Below are positions 1 to 7,398 of a DNA stretch of 64,000 nt, piece by piece. Source of the DNA: an uncultured Gemmiger sp. (GTDB lineage Bacteria > Bacillota > Clostridia > Oscillospirales > Ruminococcaceae); contig CALXAH010000018.1 of the NCBI GenBank assembly GCA_944386225.1, positions 1 through 64,000 of the forward strand, read 5' to 3'. The stretch's first letter is position 1. Each line of letters starts with the position of its first letter. The notes beneath the pieces were generated by a model that worked only from the letters and a program-made list of their open reading frames with translations, did not search any database and was not told the DNA's origin. The translations under genes were made by a program, and so were the position numbers.

Positions 1-980
1 ATCTGGTCGGAAACGGTAGCTCCATAGGTGGCGAAGTCCTGCGTACCACCACCGGTTACACCGTCCGTCCAGACCACGACACCGCTGCGCTGAGCGGTGA
101 TCTTTTCCGCTTTCACCGTCACAGAACCTTTGATAGCCTGATTGGATGTGATGGTAAGCTGATTGCCGTCCACCGAAAAGTTCAAGCCGGTGGTGCTGCT
201 GGTAAAGGTGTAATCGCCCAGTACATTGTTAGTGTCCGTCAGGGTAACGGAATACTTTTCGCCGTCCCATTTCAGTTCATACGCTCCGGCATCCGGGGAA
301 CCGCTGAAAAAGCTGGGCAGCATGGTGTGGCGCTTTACGGCATTCTCAATGGTGGAATAGTGGCTGAAAATTTGGCTTCGCAGCGGGTGATCTTCCGCTA
401 TATAGTCGATAATATTGTTCTTTCCCTGTGAACTTCCCCAGACATGATTAAACTGGCTATCACGTTCTCCGACAACTGTTTCCCACACCAGAAGCTGAGT
501 TGCAAAATATGCCGCCATTTCATCAGCATAGGTGGGATTGGTCGTAATCCAATCAGGACTGGCGTTTCCTTGCCATCCGTAAGTCATAATCCGCCCGATA
601 TATTCCTTGATGATGCTGGGCGGAATGGTGGGGTTCAAATGGGACGGATAGTTGTCCCAGAAATCCTCGCCCCGACTGCCATAGCCATCCCCGGTGTGAA
701 CACCTACGCCGGGTTCAATACAGTACAAAACGCGCCCTCTGAAACTGTCTTGGGCGTGTACGCAGGTTTTGCTTGAAGCAGAAGCTGACCAACCACCCAT
801 AAAGTACAGTTCCGGGTTTCCCCAGCCCACTCGATTGGGTTCGTTGGCTCTCGGAAGATCTACCAGATATGCCGTCATGCGCTCTCCGGCTGCATACGCT
901 GTAATGCCTGTCCCGGCAAACACGCCAAAGCACATCAGGAGCGCCATGAGCAGGGACAAGGGCTTTTTCAATGCTTTCAT
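1..980 (-). CDS. Secreted thioester (TQXA)-domain surface protein, C-terminus outside the window
   Basis: The gene starts at an ATG (978-980) behind a perfect AGGAGG at 988-993 and stays open to the window edge, so at least 326 residues are visible. A signal peptide (basic MKALKKP, hydrophobic core, cleavage near AYAA) is followed by a segment with a cysteine (SKTCVHAQ) and the motif LYCIEPGVGVHTGDG. This is typical of TQXA/thioester domains, which bind host surfaces covalently through a Cys-Gln thioester in Gram-positive adhesins. A later region with repeated beta-strand character could be Ig-like or Cna-B. The sorting signal would lie outside. Function is inferred from the family; it sits downstream of parB, separated by a terminator. 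Confidence 0.72.
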   Translation of the reverse strand, partial: MKALKKPLSLLMALLMCFGVFAGTGITAYAAGERMTAYLVDLPRANEPNRVGWGNPELYFMGGWSASASSKTCVHAQDSFRGRVLYCIEPGVGVHTGDGYGSRGEDFWDNYPSHLNPTIPPSIIKEYIGRIMTYGWQGNASPDWITTNPTYADEMAAYFATQLLVWETVVGERDSQFNHVWGSSQGKNNIIDYIAEDHPLRSQIFSHYSTIENAVKRHTMLPSFFSGSPDAGAYELKWDGEKYSVTLTDTNNVLGDYTFTSSTTGLNFSVDGNQLTITSNQAIKGSVTVKAEKITAQRSGVVVWTDGVTGGGTQDFATYGATVSDQ

Positions 981-1004
981 CTTGTTACCTCCTGAAAATT
1001 GACC

Positions 1005-1036
1005 AAAAAAACAGCACATCGTTTTTTGATGTGCTG
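1005..1036 (-). terminator. Rho-independent terminator after parB
   Basis: A 9-bp stem (1012-1020 with 1028-1036, CAGCACATC/GATGTGCTG) is followed on the minus strand by seven T. It separates the parA-parB transcript from the surface-protein gene. The rest of 981-1262 shows no gene. Confidence 0.8.
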
Positions 1037-1262
1037 CCGTTCGGCTTATGATTGTTGGTTACTGTCTAAAAAAGAAGTGGTACGCCGCTTTTTCTCCATG
1101 TCAGCTTTTTGCCAATGCAGCCGGTATCTTTTTGAAACAGGCTGCTCCAATATCTTCTTTTTGAGGTTGTATAGACTGTTTGTGGGGGGTGAGGTGTGGA
1201 GAGGGGGGAGCGGAAAATTCGTTCCTCGGCAAATGGGCGCACTTTCCCCTTGTGAGTGGGGG

Positions 1263-2234
1263 TTATCGTTCTAAACTGCGTTGACGTCTGCGGTAAAGTT
1301 CCAGAGCTTGAACGATGGTATCCTCAATCTTCTGCGCGGGCGTCCCCGGCGCAAAATACTTGCTGATCCGCTCTTTCGGAATTTTGATTTGTTCTTTTTG
1401 ATTGGGCTTTTCCTCCTTCATAATGGCGACAAGGGCATCTTTGGCAAGCCGCTCATCGCCGGTCTTGGCTTCGGACATCTGCCGCATTTTGATTGCCTGT
1501 GCATGGGACGGTGTACAGTCCATTTCATCCATGATGGCAAACAGGTCTGCCTGTTCTTCTTTTCGCAGGTAGGACAGTTCCACCGCGGGACGCATGGCGA
1601 TTTGCAGCACTTCCGGCTCTCGCAGAACGGAATTGTCCACCAATTCCAGAATGTCCGGGATAAGGTGGGTAAGGCGGATATATCTCTGAATTTGTGTGTT
1701 GCTATCAGGTGATTTATCTGCCAATGCTTCTCTTGATGTTTGTCCCAACCTCTGTCCCAGTGGGACAGAGGTTAAATCTGTTCTTGTCCCAGGCTGTCGC
1801 CGTATGGCGTCCAGCTTCATCTTGTAGGCAAATGCCTTTTCCGAGGGCAAAATCTGCTCTCGTTGCAGGTTGGAATCCACCATGATGATTGTGGCTTCAT
1901 CATCGGTGAGGTTTCGCACAATACAGGGGATTTCCGGAAGCTGCGCCAGCTCCGCCGCCATTTTCCTGCGGTGTCCGGCTACCATTTCATAGCCGCCGCC
2001 TTGCTTGGGGCGTACCAGCGCAGGAACCAACACGCCGTACTGCTTGACGCTCTCCGCCATTTCCTGCATAGCTGCATCCATCCGCACCTTGAAAGGGTGA
2101 TCGGGGAAATCGCTGATCTCTGAGGGATTCAGGTTGACGACTTTCTCCAATCTGGCCTCCGCACGGCTTTCCTCGGTGGAAAAGAGGTCATCGACTGAGG
2201 GCAGATTGAAGTTTAGCGCGTTGTTTCTCGCCAT
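1263..2234 (-). CDS. parB: ParB-family partition protein of the element
   Basis: About 323 residues. ParB/Spo0J proteins bind parS-like sites and work with ParA to segregate or maintain DNA. An N-terminal ParB/sulfiredoxin-like domain carries the signature VAGHRRKMAAELA and the SNLQRE region. A central helix-turn-helix follows (around REALADKSPDSNTQIQRYI). I chose the ATG at 2234 because AAGGAGG lies at 2244-2250; an upstream in-frame start at 2264 has no good site. The gene overlaps the 3' end of parA by 47 nt, implying translational coupling. It probably stabilises the integrative element during an excised phase; that role is inferred. Confidence 0.88.
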   Translation of the reverse strand: MARNNALNFNLPSVDDLFSTEESRAEARLEKVVNLNPSEISDFPDHPFKVRMDAAMQEMAESVKQYGVLVPALVRPKQGGGYEMVAGHRRKMAAELAQLPEIPCIVRNLTDDEATIIMVDSNLQREQILPSEKAFAYKMKLDAIRRQPGTRTDLTSVPLGQRLGQTSREALADKSPDSNTQIQRYIRLTHLIPDILELVDNSVLREPEVLQIAMRPAVELSYLRKEEQADLFAIMDEMDCTPSHAQAIKMRQMSEAKTGDERLAKDALVAIMKEEKPNQKEQIKIPKERISKYFAPGTPAQKIEDTIVQALELYRRRQRSLER

Positions 2235-3036
2235 CCGCCTGCACCTCCTTTGAAAATTCCGCATAAGCCTGCGCTACCTTACTGCCATTGTCATAGGCAT
2301 AGATGCTCCTGCCAGCGGCGCTGATTTCTGCGGCTTTAATTGCAACGGGAATCTCGGAACGATAGATTTTCAAAACACTCCCGTAGCTCTGCCGCAAGGT
2401 TTCCGCCGTCTGCTTGGCCAGATTGGTGCGCCCATCCACAAGGGTCAGCAGTACGCCGTCCACTTTGAGGGACGGGTTGATCTGCCGCCTGACCTTGCCA
2501 ATGGTTCGCATGAGCTGGGTCATGCCTTTGGCCGGGAGATAGTGGGCCTGCACCGGGATAATCACGCTGTCTGCCGCCGCCAGCGCATTGATCGTAATCA
2601 TACCGAGGGACGGCATACAGTCGATCAGAACCGTGTCATAGTTCTTCTTGACTTCGTTGACATAGGTTCGCAGCGTGAACTCCCGGCTCATGGCGTTTAC
2701 CAAGCTCATTTCCATAGCCGACAGCTCAATGTTGGCTGGCATAAGGTCAACACCCTCTTTGTGGTGCAGGATGCCCTCGTCCACAGAAAACGGCTCATCG
2801 CGGATCACTTTCTCCATGATGGTGGCGATAGTAGTCTGCAAGCCGTCCTGATCCTGCCAGCCCAGGCAAGTGGTGAGGTCGCCCTGGGGATCTGCATCAA
2901 TGAGCAGAACCTTTTGCCCCAGGCGGGCCAAGCCAATGCCCAGATTCACCGTTGTGGTGGTTTTGCCTGTTCCGCCTTTTTGATTGGCCAATGCGATGAC
3001 ACGTCCATCCTTCGGGCGGCTTCTCTGTTCCGGCAT
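2188..3036 (-). CDS. parA: ParA-family partition ATPase of the element
   Basis: 282 residues. The deviant Walker A motif NQKGGTGKTTTTVNLG lies near the N-terminus (residues 18-33), followed by the Walker A' region IDADPQGDLT and a Walker B-like segment (VLIDCMPSLG), which is typical of ParA/Soj/MinD ATPases. It binds ATP and non-specific DNA and moves ParB-bound DNA. Two ATGs are in frame (3042 and 3036). The second has the better distance from AGGAGG (3046-3051), so it is used here. Immediately upstream is a perfect 11-bp palindrome that may be its operator or parS. parB overlaps its 3' end. Confidence 0.9.
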   Translation of the reverse strand: MPEQRSRPKDGRVIALANQKGGTGKTTTTVNLGIGLARLGQKVLLIDADPQGDLTTCLGWQDQDGLQTTIATIMEKVIRDEPFSVDEGILHHKEGVDLMPANIELSAMEMSLVNAMSREFTLRTYVNEVKKNYDTVLIDCMPSLGMITINALAAADSVIIPVQAHYLPAKGMTQLMRTIGKVRRQINPSLKVDGVLLTLVDGRTNLAKQTAETLRQSYGSVLKIYRSEIPVAIKAAEISAAGRSIYAYDNGSKVAQAYAEFSKEVQADGEKQRAKLQSALSR

Positions 3037-3063
3037 TTTCATGTCCTCCTTTTTTAATAGATT

Positions 3064-3092
3064 TAGCTGTCCGTTGGCAAGACGGACAGCTA
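3064..3092. promoter_or_regulatory. Perfect inverted repeat upstream of parA (candidate parS/operator)
   Basis: TAGCTGTCCGT (3064-3074) and ACGGACAGCTA (3082-3092) are exact complements separated by 7 nt. The element lies just upstream of the parA ribosome binding site. It is not followed by a T-run on either strand, so it does not look like a terminator. A ParB-binding centromere or an autoregulatory operator fits the position. Confidence 0.5.
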
Positions 3093-3112
3093 TGTATGCG
3101 GCAAAAAGGGCA

Positions 3113-3151
3113 TGAAAAAAGCCGCCTATTCTTGCGGAAAGAATAAACGGC
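3113..3151 (-). terminator. Probable terminator upstream of parA
   Basis: GCCG plus TATTCTT pairs with AAGAATA plus CGGC (3121-3152, two mismatches), followed on the minus strand by six T (complement of 3115-3120). It would end transcripts from the small genes upstream. Confidence 0.65.
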
Positions 3152-3179
3152 TTGATTCAGTCGGCGCAATATGTAGTTT

Positions 3180-3344
3180 TCAAATTCTCTTGACAGGGGC
3201 GCACATGACTTTGAGCAAAAGATCATCCACGCAGCCGGTATCCCGATTTTCCCGCAGCAGGGTGTTACGCAGATGATTGAGGCTCTGGATTACAATGCTG
3301 TTTTCGGCAGGGGTGAGGTATACCTTAAATTTCTGTTTCCTCAT
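3180..3344 (-). CDS. Small basic protein of the element, function unknown
   Basis: 54 residues starting MRKQKFKVYLTPAENSIV. The ATG at 3344 is preceded by GAAGGAGGAT; an in-frame ATG further upstream lacks a site. The basic start and predicted helices resemble small DNA-associated proteins often found between excisionase and partition genes of Firmicutes integrative elements. No domain can be named from sequence alone. It lies between an excisionase-like gene and parA on the same strand. Confidence 0.55.
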   Translation of the reverse strand: MRKQKFKVYLTPAENSIVIQSLNHLRNTLLRENRDTGCVDDLLLKVMCAPVKRI

Positions 3345-3408
3345 AGTGCAATCCTCCTTCGCCATCATTATATCTGCTCAAAGACGTGTGGCGCAAATGT
3401 GCGGCATA

Positions 3409-3654
3409 TTATATTTGGGCTTTTAATAATCTTTGGTATTCTAAATAGTGTTCACTCATTACATATTCAATCACGCTGACTTTGGGAATCAAATATGTAT
3501 GCCGGATACAGAAATGCTGCACATTATTATTTCGGATTAATTTCCGCGCGGTGCCATCGGCAATTCCTCCAAGCATTTCACAAAATTGTGGCAGGGTGAC
3601 AACATCGGGATAAGCGGAAAATTTTTGGCAGTAATACTTTCGATCCTTCTTCAT
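3409..3654 (-). CDS. Excisionase-like DNA-binding protein
   Basis: 81 residues, rich in lysine at the N-terminus. The segment VVTLPQFCEMLGGIADGTARKLIRNN followed by an arginine/histidine turn and IPKVSVIEYV reads as a winged helix-turn-helix of the excisionase/MerR type, in two parts: helix-turn-helix at about residues 19-44 and wing at about 48-62. GGAGG precedes the ATG at the right distance. Its position close to the attachment site supports a role in directing excision, but no integrase is visible beside it. Confidence 0.6.
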   Translation of the reverse strand: MKKDRKYYCQKFSAYPDVVTLPQFCEMLGGIADGTARKLIRNNNVQHFCIRHTYLIPKVSVIEYVMSEHYLEYQRLLKAQI

Positions 3655-3779
3655 AGCGAAACCTCCATGAATTTTCGATTGCTTGTCAATGGCAGAAGTC
3701 TACGCTATAATAAATAACATCTGTTACAGCATGGTGATTTGGGTTTTAGGGAAAACAGGGGAGAGAGGTGGTTGCTCAG

Positions 3780-3801
3780 TGACCTCCGATTGACCTCCGA
3801 T
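3780..3801. repeat. Tandem 11-bp direct repeat near the attachment site
   Basis: TGACCTCCGAT occurs twice head to tail (3780-3790, 3791-3801). It lies in the 307-bp stretch between the excisionase-like gene and the attachment site, which otherwise holds no supported gene. Arm-type sites for integrase or excisionase are one possibility. Confidence 0.5.
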
Positions 3802-3961
3802 GTCCATTTTTAAGCTCAAACCGATTGATTTACAAAAATGCTGATAGCAGCGGATTTTGTGGGTTCGAAACGGGAAAAAACCTTGATTTGACGGGCTTTT
3901 CGGCGTTCTCTATCTTCCGCGACAAGGAACTGTCAGGCACATACTTCCGGATGAAGGAGAA

Positions 3962-4018
3962 AACTTAAAATCCCTCGATGGAAACATCATACCGGTTCGA
4001 TCCCGGTCAGCGGCACCA
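3962..4018 (+). other. Attachment-site copy: 3' half of tRNA-Leu(UAA)
   Basis: From the anticodon loop onward this reads as tRNA-Leu(UAA): CTTAAAA loop, TCCCT anticodon stem, a variable arm GATG-GAAA-CATC, the T arm ACCGG-TTCGATC-CCGGT, acceptor CAGCGGC, discriminator A and encoded CCA. The 5' half of the tRNA is absent: the 150 nt upstream show no matching D arm or acceptor strand. Tyrosine integrases commonly recombine in the anticodon loop and leave such a 3' duplicate at the far end of the element. Confidence 0.85.
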
Positions 4019-4021
4019 TTG

Positions 4022-4059
4022 CGCAAAAAGACCCGGCCAATTGGCCGGGTCTTTTTGCG
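4022..4059. terminator. Strong bidirectional terminator
   Basis: A 19-bp perfect inverted repeat (4022-4040 with 4041-4059) with a GACCCGGCC core and A/T tails on both sides. It probably terminated the original tRNA-Leu on the plus strand and also serves the flavodoxin-like gene on the minus strand. Confidence 0.9.
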
Positions 4060-4076
4060 TTGTCAGCGCATTGGAT

Positions 4077-4616
4077 TCAGATGTTTCGCCCCATGGCAAA
4101 TGCCTGCTCAATAGCCGGGTGACCTTCGATCTGGCCGGGTTCGTTCACACCGCCCGCAAAGACCGTGCCCGCCAGCCGGGCGCGCTCAAAACATGCGATC
4201 CAGCCTTCCAGCCCCTGCACGGCTCGGAAGTCGGTGCCGGCTTCGTTCTCTGCGGCGGCGGTAAGCATATACACATCCTGGAACTTATAGTCCGATCCGT
4301 ACAGGGGATTGGCACGATCCAGCATGGTTTTCAGCTGCCCGGACATCTCGTAGTAGTAAATTGGTGTGGCGAAAACCAGTACGTCCGCATCGTGCATTGT
4401 CTGTGCAATCTGTACGGCATCGTCTTTCAGTACGCATGTTCCGGTTCGGATACATGCCAGGCATCCCTGACAGAATCCGTATGTATGCTCCCGCAGCCGG
4501 ATCTCCTGCACCAGATGGCCGGCTTCCCGGGCACCCTGGGCAAATGCTTCTGCCAGGCGCTCGGAATTGCTGTTTGTGCGCGGGCTTGCCGAGATGATAC
4601 AAACCGTTTTGCTCAT
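4077..4616 (-). CDS. Flavodoxin-like NAD(P)H-dependent oxidoreductase
   Basis: 179 residues. The start MSKTVCIISASPRTNSNSE carries the FMN phosphate-binding loop (SxSPRxNSNSE) of NADPH-dependent FMN reductase/iron-sulfur flavoproteins. It is followed by a cysteine cluster CQGCLACIRTGTC (around residues 51-63) and ATPIYYYEMSGQLKTMLDR, the typical flavin-binding edge. Family members transfer electrons from NAD(P)H through FMN; the physiological partner is unknown. The ATG at 4616 lies 9 nt from AGGAG; a TTG at 4625 is too close. First core gene next to the integrated element. Confidence 0.85.
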   Translation of the reverse strand: MSKTVCIISASPRTNSNSERLAEAFAQGAREAGHLVQEIRLREHTYGFCQGCLACIRTGTCVLKDDAVQIAQTMHDADVLVFATPIYYYEMSGQLKTMLDRANPLYGSDYKFQDVYMLTAAAENEAGTDFRAVQGLEGWIACFERARLAGTVFAGGVNEPGQIEGHPAIEQAFAMGRNI

Positions 4617-4659
4617 GGGTAACAACTCCTTTTTAAGTGATTAAGATTGCGGGAACGGA

Positions 4660-5532
4660 TCAGCCGGCGGGGGACAAAGGCTTGTGAGAAGGGCTGGCGG
4701 TTCCGATTATGATTTCTCCGCGGGCGCGGGGATCGTCCCGTATAATTTCTCCGACTTCCGGCACAAAAATTTGTCCGCTCCAGGGATTCTTGATGCTTAC
4801 TACTGGTGTGGTGATTTCCGCGTGTACATCCGAGCGCTCAAAACAGAGGTCGGTATTTATCATTTCGCAATCAATCAGTTTCAGATTCTCGCAGTAACAA
4901 AAGGGTTGCGTACCCTCGATACGGCAGTGCTCAAAGGTAACATTGCTGCAATACCAGGCAAGATATTCCCCACGTACAACGCTGTTGCGGATAACTACAT
5001 TCTTTGCATGCCAGAATGCGTCCTTGGTGTCCAGAACGCTGTTTTCGATTACGGCGTTTTCCACATACTGAAACGAGTATTTCCCGGTGAACTGCAGCTT
5101 CCGAGCAGTGAGATTTTTGGCTCGAAGCAGAAAATATTCGCCCTGAATCCGACAGCTTTCTATCTGAAGATCCTCTGTAGACCAACCGAATTCCGGCGAG
5201 AGGACATCGCAGTCTGTAAGCGTTACCGAGCGGCACTCGCGCAATGCTTTGATACCATGCAACTGCGAGTGGCGGATTTCCACATTTTCTGAATACCAGA
5301 GTGCCGCGCGGCAGGTTTCACTCATTTCGCAATTCTCGATGACAGCGCCCCGGTCATGCCAGAGCGGATATCGAAGATGAAATGCGCAGTTTTCTACCCG
5401 GATCGAATCGCATTCCTTCAAAGCGCTTTCCCCGTCAGCCGGGCCCTCAAAACGGCAATTTTGCACCAATATATCGCGGCTTCCGTACAGCGCGCGTTCT
5501 TCATCAAACGACTGATGTTCCACGATCTTCAA
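4660..5532 (-). CDS. DUF3737 family protein (right-handed beta-helix)
   Basis: 290 residues from a TTG start at 5532, chosen because GGAGGG lies 6-7 nt upstream and the family begins at this point (IVEHQSFDEERALYG). The whole protein is a chain of short repeats of the form xxxxNCxFEG or IENSVLDTK, typical of a parallel beta-helix in the DUF3737 family. Conserved blocks include GPADGESALKEC (around residue 29). Function is not established. It stands alone, between a flavin protein and an ACT protein on the same strand. Confidence 0.85.
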   Translation of the reverse strand: MKIVEHQSFDEERALYGSRDILVQNCRFEGPADGESALKECDSIRVENCAFHLRYPLWHDRGAVIENCEMSETCRAALWYSENVEIRHSQLHGIKALRECRSVTLTDCDVLSPEFGWSTEDLQIESCRIQGEYFLLRAKNLTARKLQFTGKYSFQYVENAVIENSVLDTKDAFWHAKNVVIRNSVVRGEYLAWYCSNVTFEHCRIEGTQPFCYCENLKLIDCEMINTDLCFERSDVHAEITTPVVSIKNPWSGQIFVPEVGEIIRDDPRARGEIIIGTASPSHKPLSPAG

Positions 5533-5657
5533 ATGAATCCCTCCCTGTACAGGAACATGTTTGCCCGAATCCAGTATAATACGGTCTGCCCCAAAAGGCC
5601 AATACCTGTTTTGCATGGTGCTCCATAGCTGAAATCTATAGAGAGATGGTTTCGATA

Positions 5658-5692
5658 CACAAAAGGCCGGGCTGCCTGAAAACAGCCCGGCC
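5658..5692 (-). terminator. Terminator of the lysine-biosynthesis operon
   Basis: GGCCGGGCTG (5665-5674) pairs perfectly with CAGCCCGGCC (5683-5692), followed on the minus strand by TTTTGTG. It lies just past the ACT-domain gene. Confidence 0.85.
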
Positions 5693-5707
5693 CATGTTGG
5701 AACCCGA

Positions 5708-6172
5708 TCAGTCAACGCAGAACGCCTTGTGCAGGGCGGCCAGCGCCACATCTTCGTTCTCTTCCCGCACCAGTAAGGAAATATCCAGATCACTGGTGGT
5801 AATCAGCGCAACTTCGATATTCTCATCTGCCAGTGCGCTCAATGCACGGGCGGCAACCCCGCAGCAGGTTACCATTTCTTCACCGAACAGGTTCAGCTTG
5901 CTGTAACCGCGGCTGATTAACGGAGCCTGCTGTTTATCCGGCGCCAGCTTGGTGATGACCTGCATCACTGCGGTGAAAGCGTCTCCGGAAGTGGTAAAAC
6001 TCAGATCGAACCGGGTGCCGCGGGGGGCGCTCTGGCAGATCATGTCCACCACCACACCGTTTTGGGCAAAAGCGTCCAGATGGTTGGCTGCACTCCGGGC
6101 GGAGTACTCAGCCGCGGGGAAGGTTACCAGCATTACATCAGGCTGACTTGTGATCTTGGAAACGCCATACAT
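5708..6172 (-). CDS. Stand-alone tandem ACT-domain protein, aspartokinase regulatory-domain-like
   Basis: 154 residues with no catalytic domain. Two ACT-like folds can be read: residues 1-75 (ITSQPDVMLVTF, then VVVDMICQSAP) and 80-154 (SKLNLFGEEMVTCCGVAARALSALADENIEVALITTSDLDISLLV). The second half matches the C-terminal ACT of aspartokinases, including the segment that binds lysine or threonine. It is the last gene of the asd-dapA-dapB riboswitch operon, 26 nt after the CapA-like gene. This suggests it senses an aspartate-family amino acid. Whether it regulates a separate kinase is inference. Confidence 0.8.
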   Translation of the reverse strand: MYGVSKITSQPDVMLVTFPAAEYSARSAANHLDAFAQNGVVVDMICQSAPRGTRFDLSFTTSGDAFTAVMQVITKLAPDKQQAPLISRGYSKLNLFGEEMVTCCGVAARALSALADENIEVALITTSDLDISLLVREENEDVALAALHKAFCVD

Positions 6173-6198
6173 ACTTTCGATCGCTCCTCTCAGAATAT

Positions 6199-7395
6199 TC
6201 AGGCCATATCCAGAAATTCTTCGCTGATGGTATTGGTCAGGACACTGGATATGTAGCTTCGGCTGAACTCCGGGTATTTGGCACGCACGCCATGCTGAGA
6301 TGCCAACTCGTCGGTATAGTCCCGGAACCAGTACAGACGAATGTTGCCGTAATTGGCATCGTAATGGTTGACAACCGGATGCAGAACAGGGGATTGGATC
6401 ACCGTCTCACTGGTTCCGTCCGGCTGGGTGGTTTTCTGAATGGTGAAGTCCAGCACAGCCCCGATCATAGTGTCCATGGTGGACTGCGCGTTCAGATAGT
6501 TGCCCAGGGAATAGGCAACAAAACACTGACGGCCATCCGCCGCGGTAAGCCACTGGGCATCCTGCACCACATGGGGATGGGTGCCGATGATCACATCCGC
6601 ACCCCAGTCCACCATTTGCTGAGCGAGGTTACGCTGTGCATCGGTGATGGTGTGGCTGCCTTCTACACCCCAGTGATTGCTTACCACCACCAGATCGGCC
6701 AGCTGGGCCGCCTGGGTAATCTGGCTTTCAATCACATCCAGTTCGCTGGTGTAAATCACATTTGCCACTGCACCGGAAGGGGTGGGGATGCCGTTGGTGT
6801 GCTCTGTGTACGCCAGATAGGCGATGGTTACGCCGTTTACCGTCTGCAGGGTGATGTTGGAGTAGTCTTCCTGACCCCGGTACAGGCCGCAGACTACGGT
6901 ATCATCCGGCATGGTATCCCAGAACTCCAGCGTTGCTTCGATGCCGCCGGCGCCCTTGTCATAGGTGTGGTTGTTGGAGATGCTGAATACCCGGAACCCC
7001 ACATCGTAGAGATCCCGGGCCATCTGGCCGGGTGTGGAGAAACAGGGATAGGTGGCGGGCTCGTACCGGTCGTTGATCAAGGTCTCCTGGTTAATCCAGT
7101 TGATGTCAAAGTCCGCATAGAAATCCCGTACATTTTCGTAGCAATAGGAGAAATCATATCCCTCACCGCCTGCACGGCGGTTTGCCTGCTTATAGATACC
7201 CTGGTGGATCAGGTTATCACCGGTTGCGGAAAAACGCAGGGTTGTTACCTGTGGTGTGGGTTCGGGTGTGGGCTCTGCTGTAGGCGCGGGCGTTGGGTCA
7301 GGCTGTACGGCAGCAGGCAGTTCAAGCTTTACGCCGGAGCAGCCAAACAGCAGAACAGCGCCCAGCAGAAGGGCCAGCAGCTTGTTTTTCAGCAT
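6199..7395 (-). CDS. CapA-family lipoprotein (metallophosphatase-like)
   Basis: 398 residues with a lipoprotein signal (KLLALLLGAVLLFGC) and a Pro/Thr-rich linker (residues 28-50) before the CapA/PgsA catalytic fold. The fold shows FSATGDNLIHQGIY, INQETLI, SISNNHTYDKG, VSNHWGVEG and IGTHPHVVQ, i.e. the Asp, Asn/Glu and His positions of the metallophosphatase-like family. CapA proteins take part in poly-gamma-glutamate or other cell-surface polymer handling; the substrate here is unknown. Its start is 3 nt after the dapB stop, so it is co-transcribed with dapB. A cell-envelope role would suit the link to diaminopimelate. Confidence 0.85.
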   Translation of the reverse strand: MLKNKLLALLLGAVLLFGCSGVKLELPAAVQPDPTPAPTAEPTPEPTPQVTTLRFSATGDNLIHQGIYKQANRRAGGEGYDFSYCYENVRDFYADFDINWINQETLINDRYEPATYPCFSTPGQMARDLYDVGFRVFSISNNHTYDKGAGGIEATLEFWDTMPDDTVVCGLYRGQEDYSNITLQTVNGVTIAYLAYTEHTNGIPTPSGAVANVIYTSELDVIESQITQAAQLADLVVVSNHWGVEGSHTITDAQRNLAQQMVDWGADVIIGTHPHVVQDAQWLTAADGRQCFVAYSLGNYLNAQSTMDTMIGAVLDFTIQKTTQPDGTSETVIQSPVLHPVVNHYDANYGNIRLYWFRDYTDELASQHGVRAKYPEFSRSYISSVLTNTISEEFLDMA

Positions 7396-7398
7396 GGA

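Larger units (their letters stand above)
1..4018. mobile_element. Right end of an integrative (probably conjugative) element inserted in tRNA-Leu(UAA)
   Basis: The first 4 kb carries accessory genes all on the minus strand: a thioester surface protein, parB, parA, a small basic protein and an excisionase-like protein. It stops exactly at a copy of the 3' half of a tRNA-Leu(UAA), after which core genes begin. ParA/ParB pairs, thioester adhesins and small excisionases are common cargo of Firmicutes integrative elements. No integrase or transfer gene lies in the window, so conjugation is inferred. The left end, where an intact tRNA-Leu is expected, lies outside. Confidence 0.7.

Noticed and set aside
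3064-3092. Terminator before parA
   Set aside because: The palindrome has no T-run on either strand and lies just before the ribosome binding site.
3790-3968. Plus-strand open stretch ending at the tRNA junction
   Set aside because: It has no start codon or ribosome binding site and a stop codon at its beginning; no domain is recognisable.
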